In this document: positions 1-9,494 of the stretch, piece after piece
Position numbering within the stretch: position 1 is the first letter of the stretch
Layout of the letters: each line of letters starts with the position of its first letter
NCBI GenBank assembly: GCA_039028935.1
Contig: JBCCHD010000006.1
Location: 78,019-142,018 of the forward strand
DNA from: Pseudomonadota bacterium
Lineage (GTDB): Bacteria > Pseudomonadota > Gammaproteobacteria > Steroidobacterales > SZUA-146
DNA length: 64,000 nucleotides
Reading direction: 5' to 3'
The notes under the pieces: model-generated
What the model was told of the DNA's origin: nothing
The model's input: only the letters and a program-made list of their open reading frames with translations
Database searches by the model: none
Made by a program: the position numbers and the translations under genes

Positions 1-757
1 CGGAATCGTTGCCACTGCCAACAACGGCTGCATAACGACTATTACCTAGCAGTAAGCTGGCGTAATCGTTGAAACTGTCAAACATTGAGGAATAGCTACG
101 AAACGCCGCCGACACCTTGCGCGGTATACCAGCGGAATACTCATAGGTTTTAACCATGGCGGTCGCACCGTCCCATTGTTTACTGGCTTTGATGCCGAAC
201 AAGTTGTGAGTCGGGCTGCCGTCTGAGTTGAGTATTTGCTTACGGCCCCAACCCGATTCCAACGCGGCCTGGGCCATGATTAGTTGAGGCGCAACACCGA
301 GACGCTCGCCGACGCGCTTGGCGTGAGGCAGCGTGGATTGCACAAAGGCCAATACCTTGTCGGCGATGGACTGTGTCATCTCGACCGGCGGCGTTGCCGC
401 TTCCACCGACACATTCCGTCGCGGTACTCGGTACGACATCGACGTCGACTGCTCACTGGTTTTCAATCCGCTGAGCTGCCTAACCAACATGTCTGCGATC
501 CCCAGTCCACTACCTTTACTGAGTTCAAGCGCCATCTGCTGATCAAACATACCTTCATAAAATCGAGTCTGATCGCTATCGAACACACCATCCGCCAAAC
601 TCGCCGCGCGCATATTTTTGAACAGCATATGCGTGAACAACGACTCGAATTGACGCGCGACCTCTCGGAGGTTGTCGTCTTCGCCTTCGCGTGCACCGTG
701 CTTCAGCTCGGCCAGCTGTGCGGGGTCCGTAAACAATGCGGGAGGGATCGTGTTCAT
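1..757 (-). CDS. flgJ: FlgJ, rod-assembly protein with peptidoglycan hydrolase domain (3' end outside window)
   Basis: Reading the minus strand from ATG at 757 gives a protein that starts [15 protein letters not shown] and carries the FlgJ rod-scaffold region (residues about 20-105, with [11 protein letters not shown] and [12 protein letters not shown]). A linker follows, then a glucosaminidase-type domain (about 140 to the edge, with [11 protein letters not shown] and HNLFGIKAS). FlgJ caps the growing rod and opens the peptidoglycan in the periplasm. The start codon overlaps the flgI stop as ATGA, which supports both the start and translational coupling. The gene runs off the left edge, so the C-terminus is not visible. 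It is the last visible member of the flgB operon. The call is firm. Confidence 0.93.
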   Translation of the reverse strand, partial: MNTIPPALFTDPAQLAELKHGAREGEDDNLREVARQFESLFTHMLFKNMRAASLADGVFDSDQTRFYEGMFDQQMALELSKGSGLGIADMLVRQLSGLKTSEQSTSMSYRVPRRNVSVEAATPPVEMTQSIADKVLAFVQSTLPHAKRVGERLGVAPQLIMAQAALESGWGRKQILNSDGSPTHNLFGIKASKQWDGATAMVKTYEYSAGIPRKVSAAFRSYSSMFDSFNDYASLLLGNSRYAAVVGSGNDS

Positions 758-1953
758 ATCACCACCAGCTCCGCGCGCAGCGAACCGGCTTGCTTCAGCG
801 CTTCGAGAATGGCAACCAAATCACCCGGCGCCGCCCCGACTTCGTTCACAGCCCGCACAATTTCGTCCAGCGTCACACCCGGTTCGAACAAAAACATGCG
901 TTCACTTTCTTGCGTGACCGTGATGTCACTGTCCGGCACAACCGCTGTTTGGCCACGACGCGCAAAGGCTTCGGGCTGACTCACAATGGGGTCCTCGCTG
1001 ATGGTGACAACCAACGAGCCGTGCGAAACGGCGGCGGGGGTCACCCTTACATTTGATCCGATCACAACGGTTCCGGTACGCGAGTTAACGATCACACGGG
1101 CCGGTGCGGCACCGGGATCGACCTCAAGGTTTTCAAGTTCGGCAACAAACGCGATGCGCGCCGCGGGAGAATCGGGCGCACGTACCCTCACGGAGCTTGC
1201 GTCCACCGATTCGGCAACGCCTCCGCCGAGCAATGTATTAATGCGGGTAGACAGGCGGTGCGCGGTCGTGAAATCGGGACTATGTAGATGGAGCGTGATA
1301 AAGGGTGCCGTATTGAAATGACTGGCCACGCCACGCTCGATGCTCGCCCCATTGGGAATACGTCCGACGCTCGGTACATTCACAGTAATGCTCGAACCAT
1401 CTTCCGCGCTTGCACCAAAACCGCCGACAATTAAATTGCCCTGCGCGATCGCGTAAATTTGTCCATCCGCCCCTTTAAGCGGCGTCATTAACAAACTGCC
1501 TCCGCGCAAGCTGTTGGCATTGGCAATGGACGACACCGTGACATCGATTTTCTGACCAGGCTTGGCAAACGGCGGCAAATCGGCGTGCACCGCGACCGCG
1601 GCCACGTTCTTCAACTGCGGATTGGCACCAGGCGGCAGGGTGATGCCGAACTGTGTGAGCATATTCTGCAAACTCTGCACGGTAAAGGGCGCCTGACTGG
1701 TTTGGTCGCCGCTACCATCTAAGCCCACCACCAGGCCGTAACCGACCAGCTGGTTGGTACGCACACCGTCAACCGACGCGAGATCTTTGATTCGATCCGC
1801 CAGAACCACGGAGGGTGCGGCGTTGGCAATCAACAGGATGCTCAGCTTGGCGATCGCCGAAAAGAAGCGGCCACAGGTGAGCAGAAGAGTCTGGCCAACG
1901 CCGGCTCGGCGGCGATCCATTCTGGGTCGGTGTATCTGAACGAAAAGAGACAT
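754..1953 (-). CDS. flgI: FlgI, flagellar P-ring protein
   Basis: FlgI forms the periplasmic P-ring, the bushing around the rod in the peptidoglycan layer. The 399-residue product has a basic, hydrophobic N-terminus that fits a signal peptide, then the family signature [20 protein letters not shown] near residue 52. It ends in a typical FlgI tail ([21 protein letters not shown]). It is about 30 residues longer than most family members because of the N-terminus. The first ATG at 1953 is kept because AGGAAG lies just upstream. It sits between flgH and flgJ in the operon, overlaps flgJ by 4 nt, and needs the FlgA chaperone encoded at 7562. Confidence 0.96.
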   Translation of the reverse strand: MSLFVQIHRPRMDRRRAGVGQTLLLTCGRFFSAIAKLSILLIANAAPSVVLADRIKDLASVDGVRTNQLVGYGLVVGLDGSGDQTSQAPFTVQSLQNMLTQFGITLPPGANPQLKNVAAVAVHADLPPFAKPGQKIDVTVSSIANANSLRGGSLLMTPLKGADGQIYAIAQGNLIVGGFGASAEDGSSITVNVPSVGRIPNGASIERGVASHFNTAPFITLHLHSPDFTTAHRLSTRINTLLGGGVAESVDASSVRVRAPDSPAARIAFVAELENLEVDPGAAPARVIVNSRTGTVVIGSNVRVTPAAVSHGSLVVTISEDPIVSQPEAFARRGQTAVVPDSDITVTQESERMFLFEPGVTLDEIVRAVNEVGAAPGDLVAILEALKQAGSLRAELVVI

Positions 1954-1990
1954 AGCAAGTCTTCCTAATTGGCCGTGTGTGCGATGCCTG

Positions 1991-2683
1991 CTAAAACGGC
2001 ACCCAAGGTGAATTGAAAAAGCGCGCCAACCAGCTCATCCGATTGGCGTCGGCGAGCGCTCCTTTGCCCGCGTACTCGATGCGCGCGTTCGCGACTTTTT
2101 CGGACGACACGGAGTTATTTGCCAAGATGTCGACCGGACGCACGATACCGCTCACGCGCACATATTCTTTGCCTTGATTTAGGGTGAGCCACTTCTCCCC
2201 TTGAACATGCAAATTGCCATTGGGCAAACGCTTCACGACGGTGACGGTGACACTGCCGTCCAGTCGATTACTTTGCGTTGCTCCGCCCTCTCCGCTGAAC
2301 TCCTGATCCCCGCCCAAGTTGCCACTTAAGATCGGTACGCCGTCGCGAGTGACGTTGTAGCCCATGACCGTTGGGTTATTGATGGTTGCGGCGGTTGATT
2401 TGCTGGTGCTGGTTGTCGAACTCTTTGTCGCGTTAGTCGCCTCGGTAAGCGTAATGGTCAAAATATCACCGACGCGTCGGGCTTTTTGATCCTCAAACAA
2501 AGCAAGACTGGTGGAGGCCTGATAAATGGCACCGTTTGCTTCCGGTATTGAATAGCCGCTCTCGTAACGTGTGGGCGGCGGCATGTCATTGGACGTATCC
2601 GCGCGCGGTATCAAGGCGCAGCCACCAAGCATCAGCGCAATACTGATCAGAGTCAGACGGGCACAAAGAAAAAACGGCTTCAT
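1991..2683 (-). CDS. flgH: FlgH, flagellar L-ring lipoprotein
   Basis: FlgH builds the outer-membrane L-ring of the basal body. The 230-residue product begins with a lipoprotein signal ending LMLGGC, so Cys22 is the likely lipidation site. The mature part shows the family blocks [14 protein letters not shown] and [20 protein letters not shown]. The C-terminus lies in the usual [10 protein letters not shown] context. An AGAGG ribosome site precedes ATG 2683. It follows flgG by 12 nt and precedes flgI by 37 nt in the operon. Nothing unusual is visible. Confidence 0.96.
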   Translation of the reverse strand: MKPFFLCARLTLISIALMLGGCALIPRADTSNDMPPPTRYESGYSIPEANGAIYQASTSLALFEDQKARRVGDILTITLTEATNATKSSTTSTSKSTAATINNPTVMGYNVTRDGVPILSGNLGGDQEFSGEGGATQSNRLDGSVTVTVVKRLPNGNLHVQGEKWLTLNQGKEYVRVSGIVRPVDILANNSVSSEKVANARIEYAGKGALADANRMSWLARFFNSPWVPF

Positions 2684-2695
2684 CCGGTCATCCTC

Positions 2696-3481
2696 TTAGA
2701 GTTGGTTGTTGACGTATTCGAGCATTTGATCACTCGTTGAAATGGCCTTTGAGTTCATTTCATACGCGCGCTGCGTTTCAATCATGCCGACGAGTTCTTC
2801 GACGACATTGACATTGGATCCTTCGAGTGAGCCTTGCGCGAGAGTGCCAAGCCCATTGAGACCAGGGTTACCAACTTGAGGGGCACCACTGGCGGCGGTT
2901 TCAACAAATAAATTCTGTCCGCGCGGCTCAAGGCCGGCCGGATTGATAAAGTCCGCGAGCTGCACATTCCCGACTTGCACGGGCGCTGGTTGGTCGATAA
3001 GACGTACCGAAACCGTGCCATCGGTACCAATTGTGATGCTCTGCGCACCATCTGGAATGCTGATTCCCGGTTGCAATGAATAGCCGCTGGACGTCACCAT
3101 TTCGCCTTGGCTATTGAGCTGAAACGCCCCATCCCGGGTGTAGGCCTGACCGCCATCTGGCAATAGGATTTCGAAAAACCCGCGACCTGACACCGCGATG
3201 TCCAATGAGTTATTTGTTTGTCCGATGTTGCCTTGTTCAAACGTTTTTTGTGTCGCAACCAGCCGCACGCCGGTGCCGAGCATCGTGCCGGAAGGATACC
3301 GGGTGTCTTGGGACGATTGGCCGCCGGGCTGACGACGGTTTTGATACAGCAAATCTTCGAATACTGCGCGGCTTCGCTTGAATCCACTCGTGGTTGAATT
3401 CGCGAGATTGTTGGAAATCACGGCCATCTTGGTTTGCTGTGCGTCAAGGCCGGTTTTGGCTGCCCAAAGTGCTGAGTTCAT
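2696..3481 (-). CDS. flgG: FlgG, distal rod protein
   Basis: FlgG makes the distal rod that crosses the P- and L-rings. The 261 residues match the family length. The N-terminal rod/hook signature ([20 protein letters not shown], residues about 20-39) and the C-terminal coiled-coil signature ([20 protein letters not shown]) are both present and would pair in the assembled filament. GAAGGA precedes ATG 3481 at good spacing. It lies between flgF and flgH. There is no N-terminal signal peptide, as expected for a substrate of the flagellar type III exporter. Confidence 0.97.
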   Translation of the reverse strand: MNSALWAAKTGLDAQQTKMAVISNNLANSTTSGFKRSRAVFEDLLYQNRRQPGGQSSQDTRYPSGTMLGTGVRLVATQKTFEQGNIGQTNNSLDIAVSGRGFFEILLPDGGQAYTRDGAFQLNSQGEMVTSSGYSLQPGISIPDGAQSITIGTDGTVSVRLIDQPAPVQVGNVQLADFINPAGLEPRGQNLFVETAASGAPQVGNPGLNGLGTLAQGSLEGSNVNVVEELVGMIETQRAYEMNSKAISTSDQMLEYVNNQL

Positions 3482-3561
3482 GGTGAGTTGTCCTTCGTTA
3501 GAGTGTCAAAAAAGGGTCGAATGCCTTGCGCTAATCAAAAAGCTGCAAGTTGCATGCCATA

Positions 3562-4302
3562 TCAACGCATACGCATGAGCTGGGCGGCTGCGTCCGCATC
3601 TTCTTTCGCGGTGGCGATGAGCTTGACCTGCATTTCATAGAGCCGAGAGATTTCGATCATGTCCACCAGCGACTGCGCCGCATTGACGTTGCTCGATTCC
3701 AGTGAACCCGACAGCAGTTTTACCTCGGCATCGGCATCGGCAACCCCCCCGGCTTTAAGCCGAAAGAGACCGTCCGGACCACGCTGCAAGTCTTCGTTTG
3801 GCGGATTAACTAGCTTAATTCGATCGACAACCGCGAGCGTAGTGGGTCCTTGTCCAAGCGGCACAATCGAAATGGTGCCGTCTCCACCGACCGTCAACGA
3901 CGCGTGAGGCGGTATCGCCACCGGGCCACCGTCACCCATAACCTGCAGTTGGCGCCCGGTCGTCATCAAGCCAAACGCATCCAAGTGCAAATCGCCCGCG
4001 CGGGTATAGGCTTCGCTACCATCGGGTGCTTGCACGGCGATCCAACCTTGCCCCTGCACCGCGACGTCCAACTCGCGTCCAGTAGACCGTATTGCACCGT
4101 AGCCAAAGTCGGCACCGGTGCCGGCGTTGATGACATTGGCACGGCTTTGGTAGCCATCTCCGCGTATCGGTGCATCAACACTCCCCAGTAGCTCCGCTCG
4201 AAAGCCCGTGGTGCTGGCGTTAGCGAGGTTATTACTTACAATGGCCTGCGCCTGCATGCTGTGTTTAGCGCCGGTCATAGCGATGTAGCCAAGTCTGTCC
4301 AT
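3562..4302 (-). CDS. flgF: FlgF, proximal rod protein
   Basis: FlgF is a proximal rod subunit exported by the flagellar type III machine. The 246-residue product has the flagellar rod N-terminal motif (AIVSNNLANASTTGFRAEL, residues about 21-39) and the C-terminal motif (QSLVDMIEISRLYEMQVKLI). Its opening MDRLGYIAMTGAK is typical of FlgF rather than FlgG. AGGAA lies upstream of ATG 4302. An 80-nt gap separates it from flgG, slightly larger than elsewhere in the operon, with no terminator seen. The call is firm from sequence and gene order. Confidence 0.96.
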   Translation of the reverse strand: MDRLGYIAMTGAKHSMQAQAIVSNNLANASTTGFRAELLGSVDAPIRGDGYQSRANVINAGTGADFGYGAIRSTGRELDVAVQGQGWIAVQAPDGSEAYTRAGDLHLDAFGLMTTGRQLQVMGDGGPVAIPPHASLTVGGDGTISIVPLGQGPTTLAVVDRIKLVNPPNEDLQRGPDGLFRLKAGGVADADAEVKLLSGSLESSNVNAAQSLVDMIEISRLYEMQVKLIATAKEDADAAAQLMRMR

Positions 4303-4347
4303 GAATGCGATTCCTGTTGGGCCGTCTTACGCGTTAACTCAAAAACG

Positions 4348-5565
4348 TTATCGAATGTTCAATACTGTCGATGTCACCTGGTCCGCCGTCGTAATCATCT
4401 GTGCATTGGCCTGGAAGTTCCGCTGCGCGGTAATCATGTTTACAAGCTGCGCCGTCAGATCGACATTAGACGCCTCCAATGCGCCCGACTGGATCAAGCC
4501 AAAACTTGATGTGCCGGCCTCGCCCAACACAACGCTGCCAGACTCAAAGGACTCACTCCAGAGTGTGTCGCCACGTTGCCCAAGGCCATTGGGGTTCGCA
4601 AAATTGGCCAACGCCACTTTGCCAAGTGAGCTGGACTGCCCATTGGTGAAGCGCGCGAACAACACGCCGGTAGTACCGACCTCAAGTCCGATGAGACGCC
4701 CTGTGGTGAATCCATCCTGAATAAGTGAGTTCACGGCAAACTGTTCGCCAAACTGCGTCGTGTCGTTGTAATTCACCGTAAGATTGATGTCATCGGAGCC
4801 GGTACCGGTTGGAAACGCGGGTAAGGTCACCTGGCCGCCGGCCGGCGTCGTGATTTGCCCCTCACTATCGAAGATCAGCGGTTGTGCTGGACCCACCGGT
4901 GAGCCGTCGATGTACGTTTCGGCTAGCCACTCGTTGTTACCGACGTCTTTGATGTAGTAAAACGTAGCGGTGTGTGCAGCGCCCAACGAATCGTAGATCG
5001 TGGTCGATGTTGTGTGGTTATAGCTGGCGGGGTCGTCCGGATCGAAAACGGGATTGGTCGGTTGCTCCGCCGCCGCTGGCAAGTTAACACCGATTTCAGC
5101 TAGGGTCGTTTCGGAAGGCGCATTGGTGCCGACCAGCACGCGCATATCGGTAAGCAACCCCGTGTTGAATGAATCATTGTCCGCCGGTGGAAAGCCCTGC
5201 AGTCGCGCCCCTTTGGGATTGACCACAAAACCCTCGCGGTCCACGCTGAAGTTTCCCGCTCGGGTGTAAGCACGGCTACCGCCATCAAGCAGTGTGAAGA
5301 AGCCTTCACCACCAATCGCCATGTCAAGCGCGTTATTCGTAAAATCAACGTTCCCTTGCGAGAACGCCTGCGACACACCGGTCATGCGCACACCGCTGCC
5401 GGAGACGCTGGTGGCCAAACTACCGCTACCCGCTGCGAACACTTCCGCAAACTCAGCGCGAGAGCTTTTAAAACCATAAGTATTCGCGTTGGCAATGTTA
5501 TTCGCCGTCACGTTCAGATCAGAAGAAGCGGCGTTCAATCCGCTGAGTGCAATTCGAAAAGGCAT
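4348..5565 (-). CDS. flgE: FlgE, flagellar hook protein
   Basis: FlgE polymerises into the hook, the universal joint outside the cell. The 405-residue product carries the N-terminal rod/hook motif (NVTANNIANANTYGFKSSRA), a central hook domain (DSLGAAHTATFYYIKD) and the C-terminal motif (QLVNMITAQRNFQANAQMI). Length matches the standard hook protein. AAGGAAA precedes ATG 5565. It sits directly after flgD, which supplies the hook cap that guides its assembly. Confidence 0.97.
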   Translation of the reverse strand: MPFRIALSGLNAASSDLNVTANNIANANTYGFKSSRAEFAEVFAAGSGSLATSVSGSGVRMTGVSQAFSQGNVDFTNNALDMAIGGEGFFTLLDGGSRAYTRAGNFSVDREGFVVNPKGARLQGFPPADNDSFNTGLLTDMRVLVGTNAPSETTLAEIGVNLPAAAEQPTNPVFDPDDPASYNHTTSTTIYDSLGAAHTATFYYIKDVGNNEWLAETYIDGSPVGPAQPLIFDSEGQITTPAGGQVTLPAFPTGTGSDDINLTVNYNDTTQFGEQFAVNSLIQDGFTTGRLIGLEVGTTGVLFARFTNGQSSSLGKVALANFANPNGLGQRGDTLWSESFESGSVVLGEAGTSSFGLIQSGALEASNVDLTAQLVNMITAQRNFQANAQMITTADQVTSTVLNIR

Positions 5566-5614
5566 AGTGGGTTTCCTTGCGGGTTAGATTTTGAAAATGT
5601 TGCCTATTCGCGGC

Positions 5615-6286
5615 TTACTGAATCTGACGAATCTGATTCAGTTCCAGCGAATCCATATTGTGAAAGTTGAGGCTGAGCGCACCCGAATACGGCGAGAGCG
5701 ACACGCTCTCGACTTCGGCGGCGACCAATACACCGACGGCTTCAGAGCCGCCCGGGGTGTCGATTTGGGCTTCAAAGGTGTAGCGCCCAGCAGGGGCTTC
5801 AACACCCTCTTCGGTCATTCCATCCCAGGTAAATGACGCCAGACCGCCGTCGTGCTGCCCAAGATTGAGTCGACGCACAACCTGCCCTGCACTATCACGT
5901 ACCTCAACCGACACGCGCCCAGTCGGGATGGGCACATCCACCGCCCCGGCAAGCTCTCGTTTGTCACCCAACGTCGCACCGTTGGTTTCGGCCAGAACCG
6001 TGCGGCCGATCAAACCGGAAGCCTGAAGTGTTTGATCCGATGAGATCGAGGCGGCAACCGCACCGAAACTCTCCTTGAGTTCGGTAATTCCCGACACGGT
6101 ACCGAACTGTGCTATTTGACCCAGAAATTCACCGTTCTCCATTGGTTTAAACGGATCCTGGTTTTGGAACTGCGTGATCATGAGCTTGAGATACTCCTCC
6201 TGTCCCAAGTCTGAGCGATTGGCGCTGCTGGCAGGCGCTTGGGCGCTGATACCGCCGGCGGCTTCTAAAGCGTTAATGGTTGACAT
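5615..6286 (-). CDS. flgD: FlgD, hook-capping (hook assembly) protein
   Basis: FlgD is the temporary cap that allows FlgE subunits to assemble into the hook. The 223-residue product has the conserved N-terminal segment EEYLKLMITQFQNQDPFKPM (residues about 30-49) and a FlgD Ig-like region (FTWDGMTEEGVEAPAGRYTF). AAGGA lies 7 nt before ATG 6286. It is flanked by flgC and flgE as in canonical operons. It has no signal peptide because the flagellar apparatus exports it. Confidence 0.96.
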   Translation of the reverse strand: MSTINALEAAGGISAQAPASSANRSDLGQEEYLKLMITQFQNQDPFKPMENGEFLGQIAQFGTVSGITELKESFGAVAASISSDQTLQASGLIGRTVLAETNGATLGDKRELAGAVDVPIPTGRVSVEVRDSAGQVVRRLNLGQHDGGLASFTWDGMTEEGVEAPAGRYTFEAQIDTPGGSEAVGVLVAAEVESVSLSPYSGALSLNFHNMDSLELNQIRQIQ

Positions 6287-6308
6287 GCTTATTTCCTTTT
6301 GAGTTGAT

Positions 6309-6719
6309 TTACTGACCCATGCTCAATGTGCGCATGAGCAGCTCTTTCGATGTATTCATGACTTCGATGTTGTTCTTATACGAGCGTGATGCCGACATCA
6401 TGTTGACCATCTCCTCAATCGGATTCACGTTACTGGAAAACACATAACCTTCGTCATTGGCGTTGGGGTTGTCCGGCGCGTAACGCGCGACAACGTCAGC
6501 CTGGCTCTGAACCACGCCGAGCACGCGCACCATCGGGTTTTCATCGGGTTTCATCGCGTCAGCGAAACTGGCAAATACCGGCTGCCGAGCGCGATAGGCG
6601 CTGGCCGCGTCGCCACTGACGTTGTCGGCGTTGGCCACATTGCTGGCCGTCACGTTTAAACGCACGGTTTGGGCGTTCATCCCGGAGCCGGCGATATCGA
6701 GAATATTGAAAAAAGACAT
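6309..6719 (-). CDS. flgC: FlgC, proximal rod protein
   Basis: FlgC is a small rod subunit. The 136 residues match the family. The N-terminus shows MNAQTVRLNVTASNVANADN and the C-terminus shows NPIEEMVNMMSASRSYKNNI, the paired terminal motifs of rod proteins. Its ATG overlaps the flgB stop codon by one base (TAATG), so translation is probably coupled. AGGAAG upstream supports ATG 6719. Confidence 0.97.
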   Translation of the reverse strand: MSFFNILDIAGSGMNAQTVRLNVTASNVANADNVSGDAASAYRARQPVFASFADAMKPDENPMVRVLGVVQSQADVVARYAPDNPNANDEGYVFSSNVNPIEEMVNMMSASRSYKNNIEVMNTSKELLMRTLSMGQ

Positions 6720-7108
6720 TATTGATGGCTTCCTGAAATTGCCGCGCGCAGTGACTTAACGCGCCCGCTTAAAAATCGAAGACTGGCCTGATAGCGCAGG
6801 GCGTTCTCACCAAACTTGGCCTGTTCGACATCGGCTTCCACGCTGTTGCCGTCCAGTGACGGATGCAACGGCGTGCGATACATCAAAGCCGCGTCATCAT
6901 GAAGACGTGCCTGACGCTGATGAGACGCATGCGTTGTGTGCATATCGATCTGCTTGGCGCGACCGAGCGCGGCTTGAAAGTCGATATCACGCGCCTTGTA
7001 GTTGGGCGTATCGGCGTTCGCAATGTTGGCGGCGAGAACCTCTGTTCGGCGACCCCACATGGACAGGGCTTTAGCGTGTATGCCGAGTATCGGATCGAAA
7101 CGGTTCAT
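6719..7108 (-). CDS. flgB: FlgB, proximal rod protein
   Basis: FlgB is the first gene of the rod/hook operon and a proximal rod subunit. From ATG 7108 the product is 129 residues and begins MNRFDPILGIHAKALSMWG. The rod motif VLAANIANADTPNYKARDID is at about residues 25-44. This start is chosen over an in-frame start at 7147 for two reasons. AAGGA lies at correct spacing, and the longer frame would begin inside the sigma-54 promoter at 7144-7158. It is likely a middle-class flagellar gene under sigma-54 control. Confidence 0.96.
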   Translation of the reverse strand: MNRFDPILGIHAKALSMWGRRTEVLAANIANADTPNYKARDIDFQAALGRAKQIDMHTTHASHQRQARLHDDAALMYRTPLHPSLDGNSVEADVEQAKFGENALRYQASLRFLSGRVKSLRAAISGSHQ

Positions 7109-7143
7109 GACGGGTTCCTTGTGGATGACATGCCTAGCAAGGA

Positions 7144-7158
7144 GCAAAGATCGTGCCA
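7144..7158 (-). promoter_or_regulatory. Sigma-54 promoter of the flgBCDEFGHIJ operon
   Basis: On the minus strand the sequence is TGGCAC-GATCT-TTGC, a perfect match to the sigma-54 -24/-12 consensus (TGGCAC-N5-TTGC). The expected transcription start is near 7133, about 25 nt before the flgB ATG at 7108. This fits the Vibrio/Pseudomonas-type hierarchy, where an FlrC/FleR-like activator with RpoN drives rod/hook genes. Neither rpoN nor the activator lies in the window. Confidence 0.87.
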
Positions 7159-7444
7159 GTCTTTGAAACGGCCAATTTGCCGCGTGTTTGCCCGTTTATT
7201 TCCGTCAACCACGTGTCAAAGCGGCAAGGATTTTCCGGCGAGCGGCAATTCCGAACACTCCGACCGCCGGTTCAGCGGTGCCGCCCGGCGTGGTCCAGGG
7301 GATGTCCAGCCGGCATTCACGTCGTTAGGCGAACGGATTGCGTTCGGTATCTAACGGGTGGTGGGCCTCACGCGACACGCGATGGGTCCTTCTCTACCGA
7401 CTGGCCAGCCTTATGCGGAACAAACGCCAGGCACCGAAATCGTC

Positions 7445-7459
7445 TGGCACGTTTCGTGC
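7445..7459 (+). promoter_or_regulatory. Candidate sigma-54 promoter of flgA
   Basis: TGGCAC-GTTTC-GTGC matches the -24 element exactly and keeps the critical GC of the -12 element, with one mismatch (GTGC for TTGC). It lies about 100 bp before the flgA ATG at 7562 and points the right way. The match is weaker than the flgB promoter, so this is a candidate only. Confidence 0.5.
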
Positions 7460-7561
7460 AATCAAACTCTTAAGCCGTGTTAGCCGATCGCCGCAGATTG
7501 ACGATATGGCCGAGAATAGAAGTCTTAGATGACTGATTTATATTATTTTATTGGAACATTG

Positions 7562-8311
7562 ATGGCTGTTAACCGACCTTTGCTCCGTCCACATCATGCG
7601 TACCGTCAGCGGCGGATCGTCGTGATTTTGACGCTTTTAACCGGTATAAGCACGACGGCTCTCGCCGCCACGAGCGCGTGGCAGGCCTTGCCATCCATTC
7701 GTCAAGTGGCCGTCGACTTCGTGACCCCGCGCGTCCAACAGCCGGGCCGTGAGGTACACATCGTTGCCGGCGAGCTTGATTCGCGCCTTCGATTGCCGCG
7801 TTGTACTGCACCGCTGGAGGCCTATCTCCCACCTGGCGGTCAGATTCGTACACAAACGGCGGTGGGGGTACGGTGTCACGCACCGAAATGGAAGCTGTTT
7901 GTGCCGGTGCGAATCGGCACCTCGGCCAATGTGTGGGTCGCGGCACGCCCATTGACAAAGGGCGCCGTCGTCTCGGCCGACGATCTGCGTGTGATGAAGC
8001 GCGATTTGGGATCATTACGTACAGGCTATGTTCTGGCGGACCAGACCATCGAAGGCCAGGTAGTGAAACGCGCCATCGACGTTGGTCAGGCGCTGCGGCC
8101 TCAGATGCTCAGCGCGCCGATCGTCGTTCGCCGCGGACAGTCACTGACCATTAGCGCCGGCTCAAAAACCGGCCCGATTCACATTCGCATGGCGGGCCAA
8201 GCACTCGCCGACGGACAAATTGGGCAGCGAATTCGAGTAAAGAACCTGTCTTCGGGGCGAACCATCGAAGGTATTGTCCGCTCTAGGGGGCGGGTTGAAA
8301 TTCCAGAATAA
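7562..8311 (+). CDS. flgA: FlgA, P-ring assembly chaperone
   Basis: FlgA is the periplasmic chaperone for FlgI polymerisation. From ATG 7562 the product is 249 residues. It has a signal peptide ending near TTALA, then an SAF-type region (WVAARPLTKGAVVSADDLRV, about residues 130-150). The C-terminus is typical (GQRIRVKNLSSGRTIEGIVRSRG). An in-frame ATG at 7529 would add 11 residues and also has a possible ribosome site. The shorter form is preferred because its signal peptide is more usual. It is transcribed divergently from the rod operon and upstream of flgM. Confidence 0.93.
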   Translation: MAVNRPLLRPHHAYRQRRIVVILTLLTGISTTALAATSAWQALPSIRQVAVDFVTPRVQQPGREVHIVAGELDSRLRLPRCTAPLEAYLPPGGQIRTQTAVGVRCHAPKWKLFVPVRIGTSANVWVAARPLTKGAVVSADDLRVMKRDLGSLRTGYVLADQTIEGQVVKRAIDVGQALRPQMLSAPIVVRRGQSLTISAGSKTGPIHIRMAGQALADGQIGQRIRVKNLSSGRTIEGIVRSRGRVEIPE

Positions 8312-8420
8312 AGTATTTTTTTCAATGATTTATAAGATTTTATTAACTATAATTATCACTTACTGGGGTATACCACGACGTCGACGTGAGACGGCGATGC
8401 ACCTCAAGCAAATAATGTTC

Positions 8421-8447
8421 TAAAGTTTCCAATGCTTGCGCCGATAC
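8421..8447 (+). promoter_or_regulatory. Sigma-28 (FliA) promoter of flgMN
   Basis: TAAAGTTT, then 11 nt, then GCCGATAC matches the enterobacterial FliA consensus (TAAAGTTT-N11-GCCGATAA) in 15 of 16 positions. It ends 35 bp before the flgM ATG at 8483. It implies that flgM and flgN are late-class genes, so that FlgM limits its own sigma factor until the hook is complete. Confidence 0.87.
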
Positions 8448-8482
8448 AGTGGGTGCAGGACCAAAAAGGAGAGCACGTGCTC

Positions 8483-8815
8483 ATGGCAAACAATATCGAT
8501 TCACTGACCAATCAGTCTATGCAAATTTCCGGTAAAACCACGCAAACCAGCGGCACGAGCAGCGCCAGCCCAGCCAATGCCAAAGCGGAAGGCGCGTCGA
8601 GTAGCGCCGGTCAGACGATGGATACCGTACAGCTGACCGATGATGCTCGACTGCTGCAGGCGGCCGAGCAGAAACTCAATCAAGTGAGCGAGGTCGACAG
8701 CAAGCGCGTGGAAGCCGTGCGCAGCCAGATTGAGTCGGGTGACTATTCCGTCTCTGCTGAACGCACCGCCTCCAAGATGATGGCTTACGACCGCTCCCTG
8801 CCTGACGCGAAATAA
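8483..8815 (+). CDS. flgM: FlgM, anti-sigma-28 factor
   Basis: FlgM binds FliA (sigma-28) and is secreted through the finished hook to release late gene expression. The product is about 110 residues. Its first half is low-complexity Ser/Ala/Gly/Thr-rich. The C-terminal half has the FlgM family helices (TVQLTDDARLLQAAEQKL and DYSVSAERTASKMMAYDRSL). ATG 8483 is used. GTG 8477, two codons upstream, is closer to the AAGGAG site and is equally possible. An in-frame start at 8432 is excluded because it lies inside the sigma-28 promoter. The flgN ATG follows the stop directly. Confidence 0.92.
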   Translation: MANNIDSLTNQSMQISGKTTQTSGTSSASPANAKAEGASSSAGQTMDTVQLTDDARLLQAAEQKLNQVSEVDSKRVEAVRSQIESGDYSVSAERTASKMMAYDRSLPDAK

Positions 8816-9310
8816 ATGCTGACCGTTGTTCCTGATAGCGGCGAGTCGGTCACGCACCGTCGCGCGCGTGAATTGCAGCGATCGCTCGAAGAGGCGGTCG
8901 ACTGTGTTGATCATCTACTCAGGGTGTTGCACAACGAACGGGACGCGTTGAGCGCCGGAAACGTGGAGCAACTCGACTACTGTGGGCAGCAAAAAGCGGA
9001 TTGTGTCGTGCAGCTTGAAACGGTCGATAGTCGACGCGCGCAGCAGTGTCGTGAGTTAGGCATCCGAAACGACGACATTGACGAGTTTCTCGCCGCGCAC
9101 AAGTGCAGTGACGGCACATCCTGGCAACACTTTACGACGCGCCTCGCATCCTGCCGGGACGCCAACTCTCTGAACAACGCGCTGGTACGTATTCGCCGCG
9201 GGCATATCGAAAAAGCGCTCGGCATTCTCCGGGGCGCCTCCGGCGACACGCCACTCTATGGCCCAGACGGTCTAGATACACCTTCGGGCTCACCGTTGGG
9301 CCGCGCCTAG
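8816..9310 (+). CDS. flgN: FlgN, export chaperone for hook-filament junction proteins
   Basis: FlgN is a cytoplasmic chaperone for FlgK and FlgL. The 164-residue product is largely helical and charged, with the FlgN-like heptad segment ELQRSLEEAVDCVDHLLRVL and the family pattern LHNERDALSAGNVEQLDYCGQQK. The ATG abuts the flgM TAA with no gap, so the two are translationally coupled and share the sigma-28 promoter. Sequence conservation in this family is low. The call rests on the helical pattern, length and position after flgM. Confidence 0.88.
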   Translation: MLTVVPDSGESVTHRRARELQRSLEEAVDCVDHLLRVLHNERDALSAGNVEQLDYCGQQKADCVVQLETVDSRRAQQCRELGIRNDDIDEFLAAHKCSDGTSWQHFTTRLASCRDANSLNNALVRIRRGHIEKALGILRGASGDTPLYGPDGLDTPSGSPLGRA

Positions 9311-9494
9311 CAACACCCTACTCTCACGCTCTTTTATGTCACTGCTGCGTCCGGCACCGGCCGTTCGCCGGTCCATCGCGGGTGTCGTCTGTCACGCCAG
9401 TTGGGCGCGACGCGTCGCGTTCACTAAACGACCGACACTCAAGTTTAAGGCCTGTCGGTCGCTGACCTATTAGGCGCACTATTCGGTAAGCAGA

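Larger units (their letters stand above)
7109..7561. other. Divergent intergenic region between flgB and flgA
   Basis: This 453-bp gap holds the sigma-54 promoter for flgB at 7144-7158 and a weaker sigma-54-like promoter facing flgA at 7445-7459. Between them, about 7160-7444, no convincing gene, RNA or terminator was seen. Short open frames there lack ribosome sites and recognisable protein features. Activator enhancer sites would be expected here but were not identified by eye. Confidence 0.6.

Noticed and set aside
284..979. 231-residue plus-strand open frame
   Set aside because: It is antisense to flgJ and flgI, which are both certain.
6719..7147. Longer flgB reading from 7147
   Set aside because: The extra 13 codons start inside the perfect sigma-54 promoter. 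ATG 7108 has a good ribosome site and matches the FlgB N-terminus.
8432..8482. Upstream extension of flgM
   Set aside because: The extension lies within and just after the sigma-28 promoter, so it would not be transcribed.
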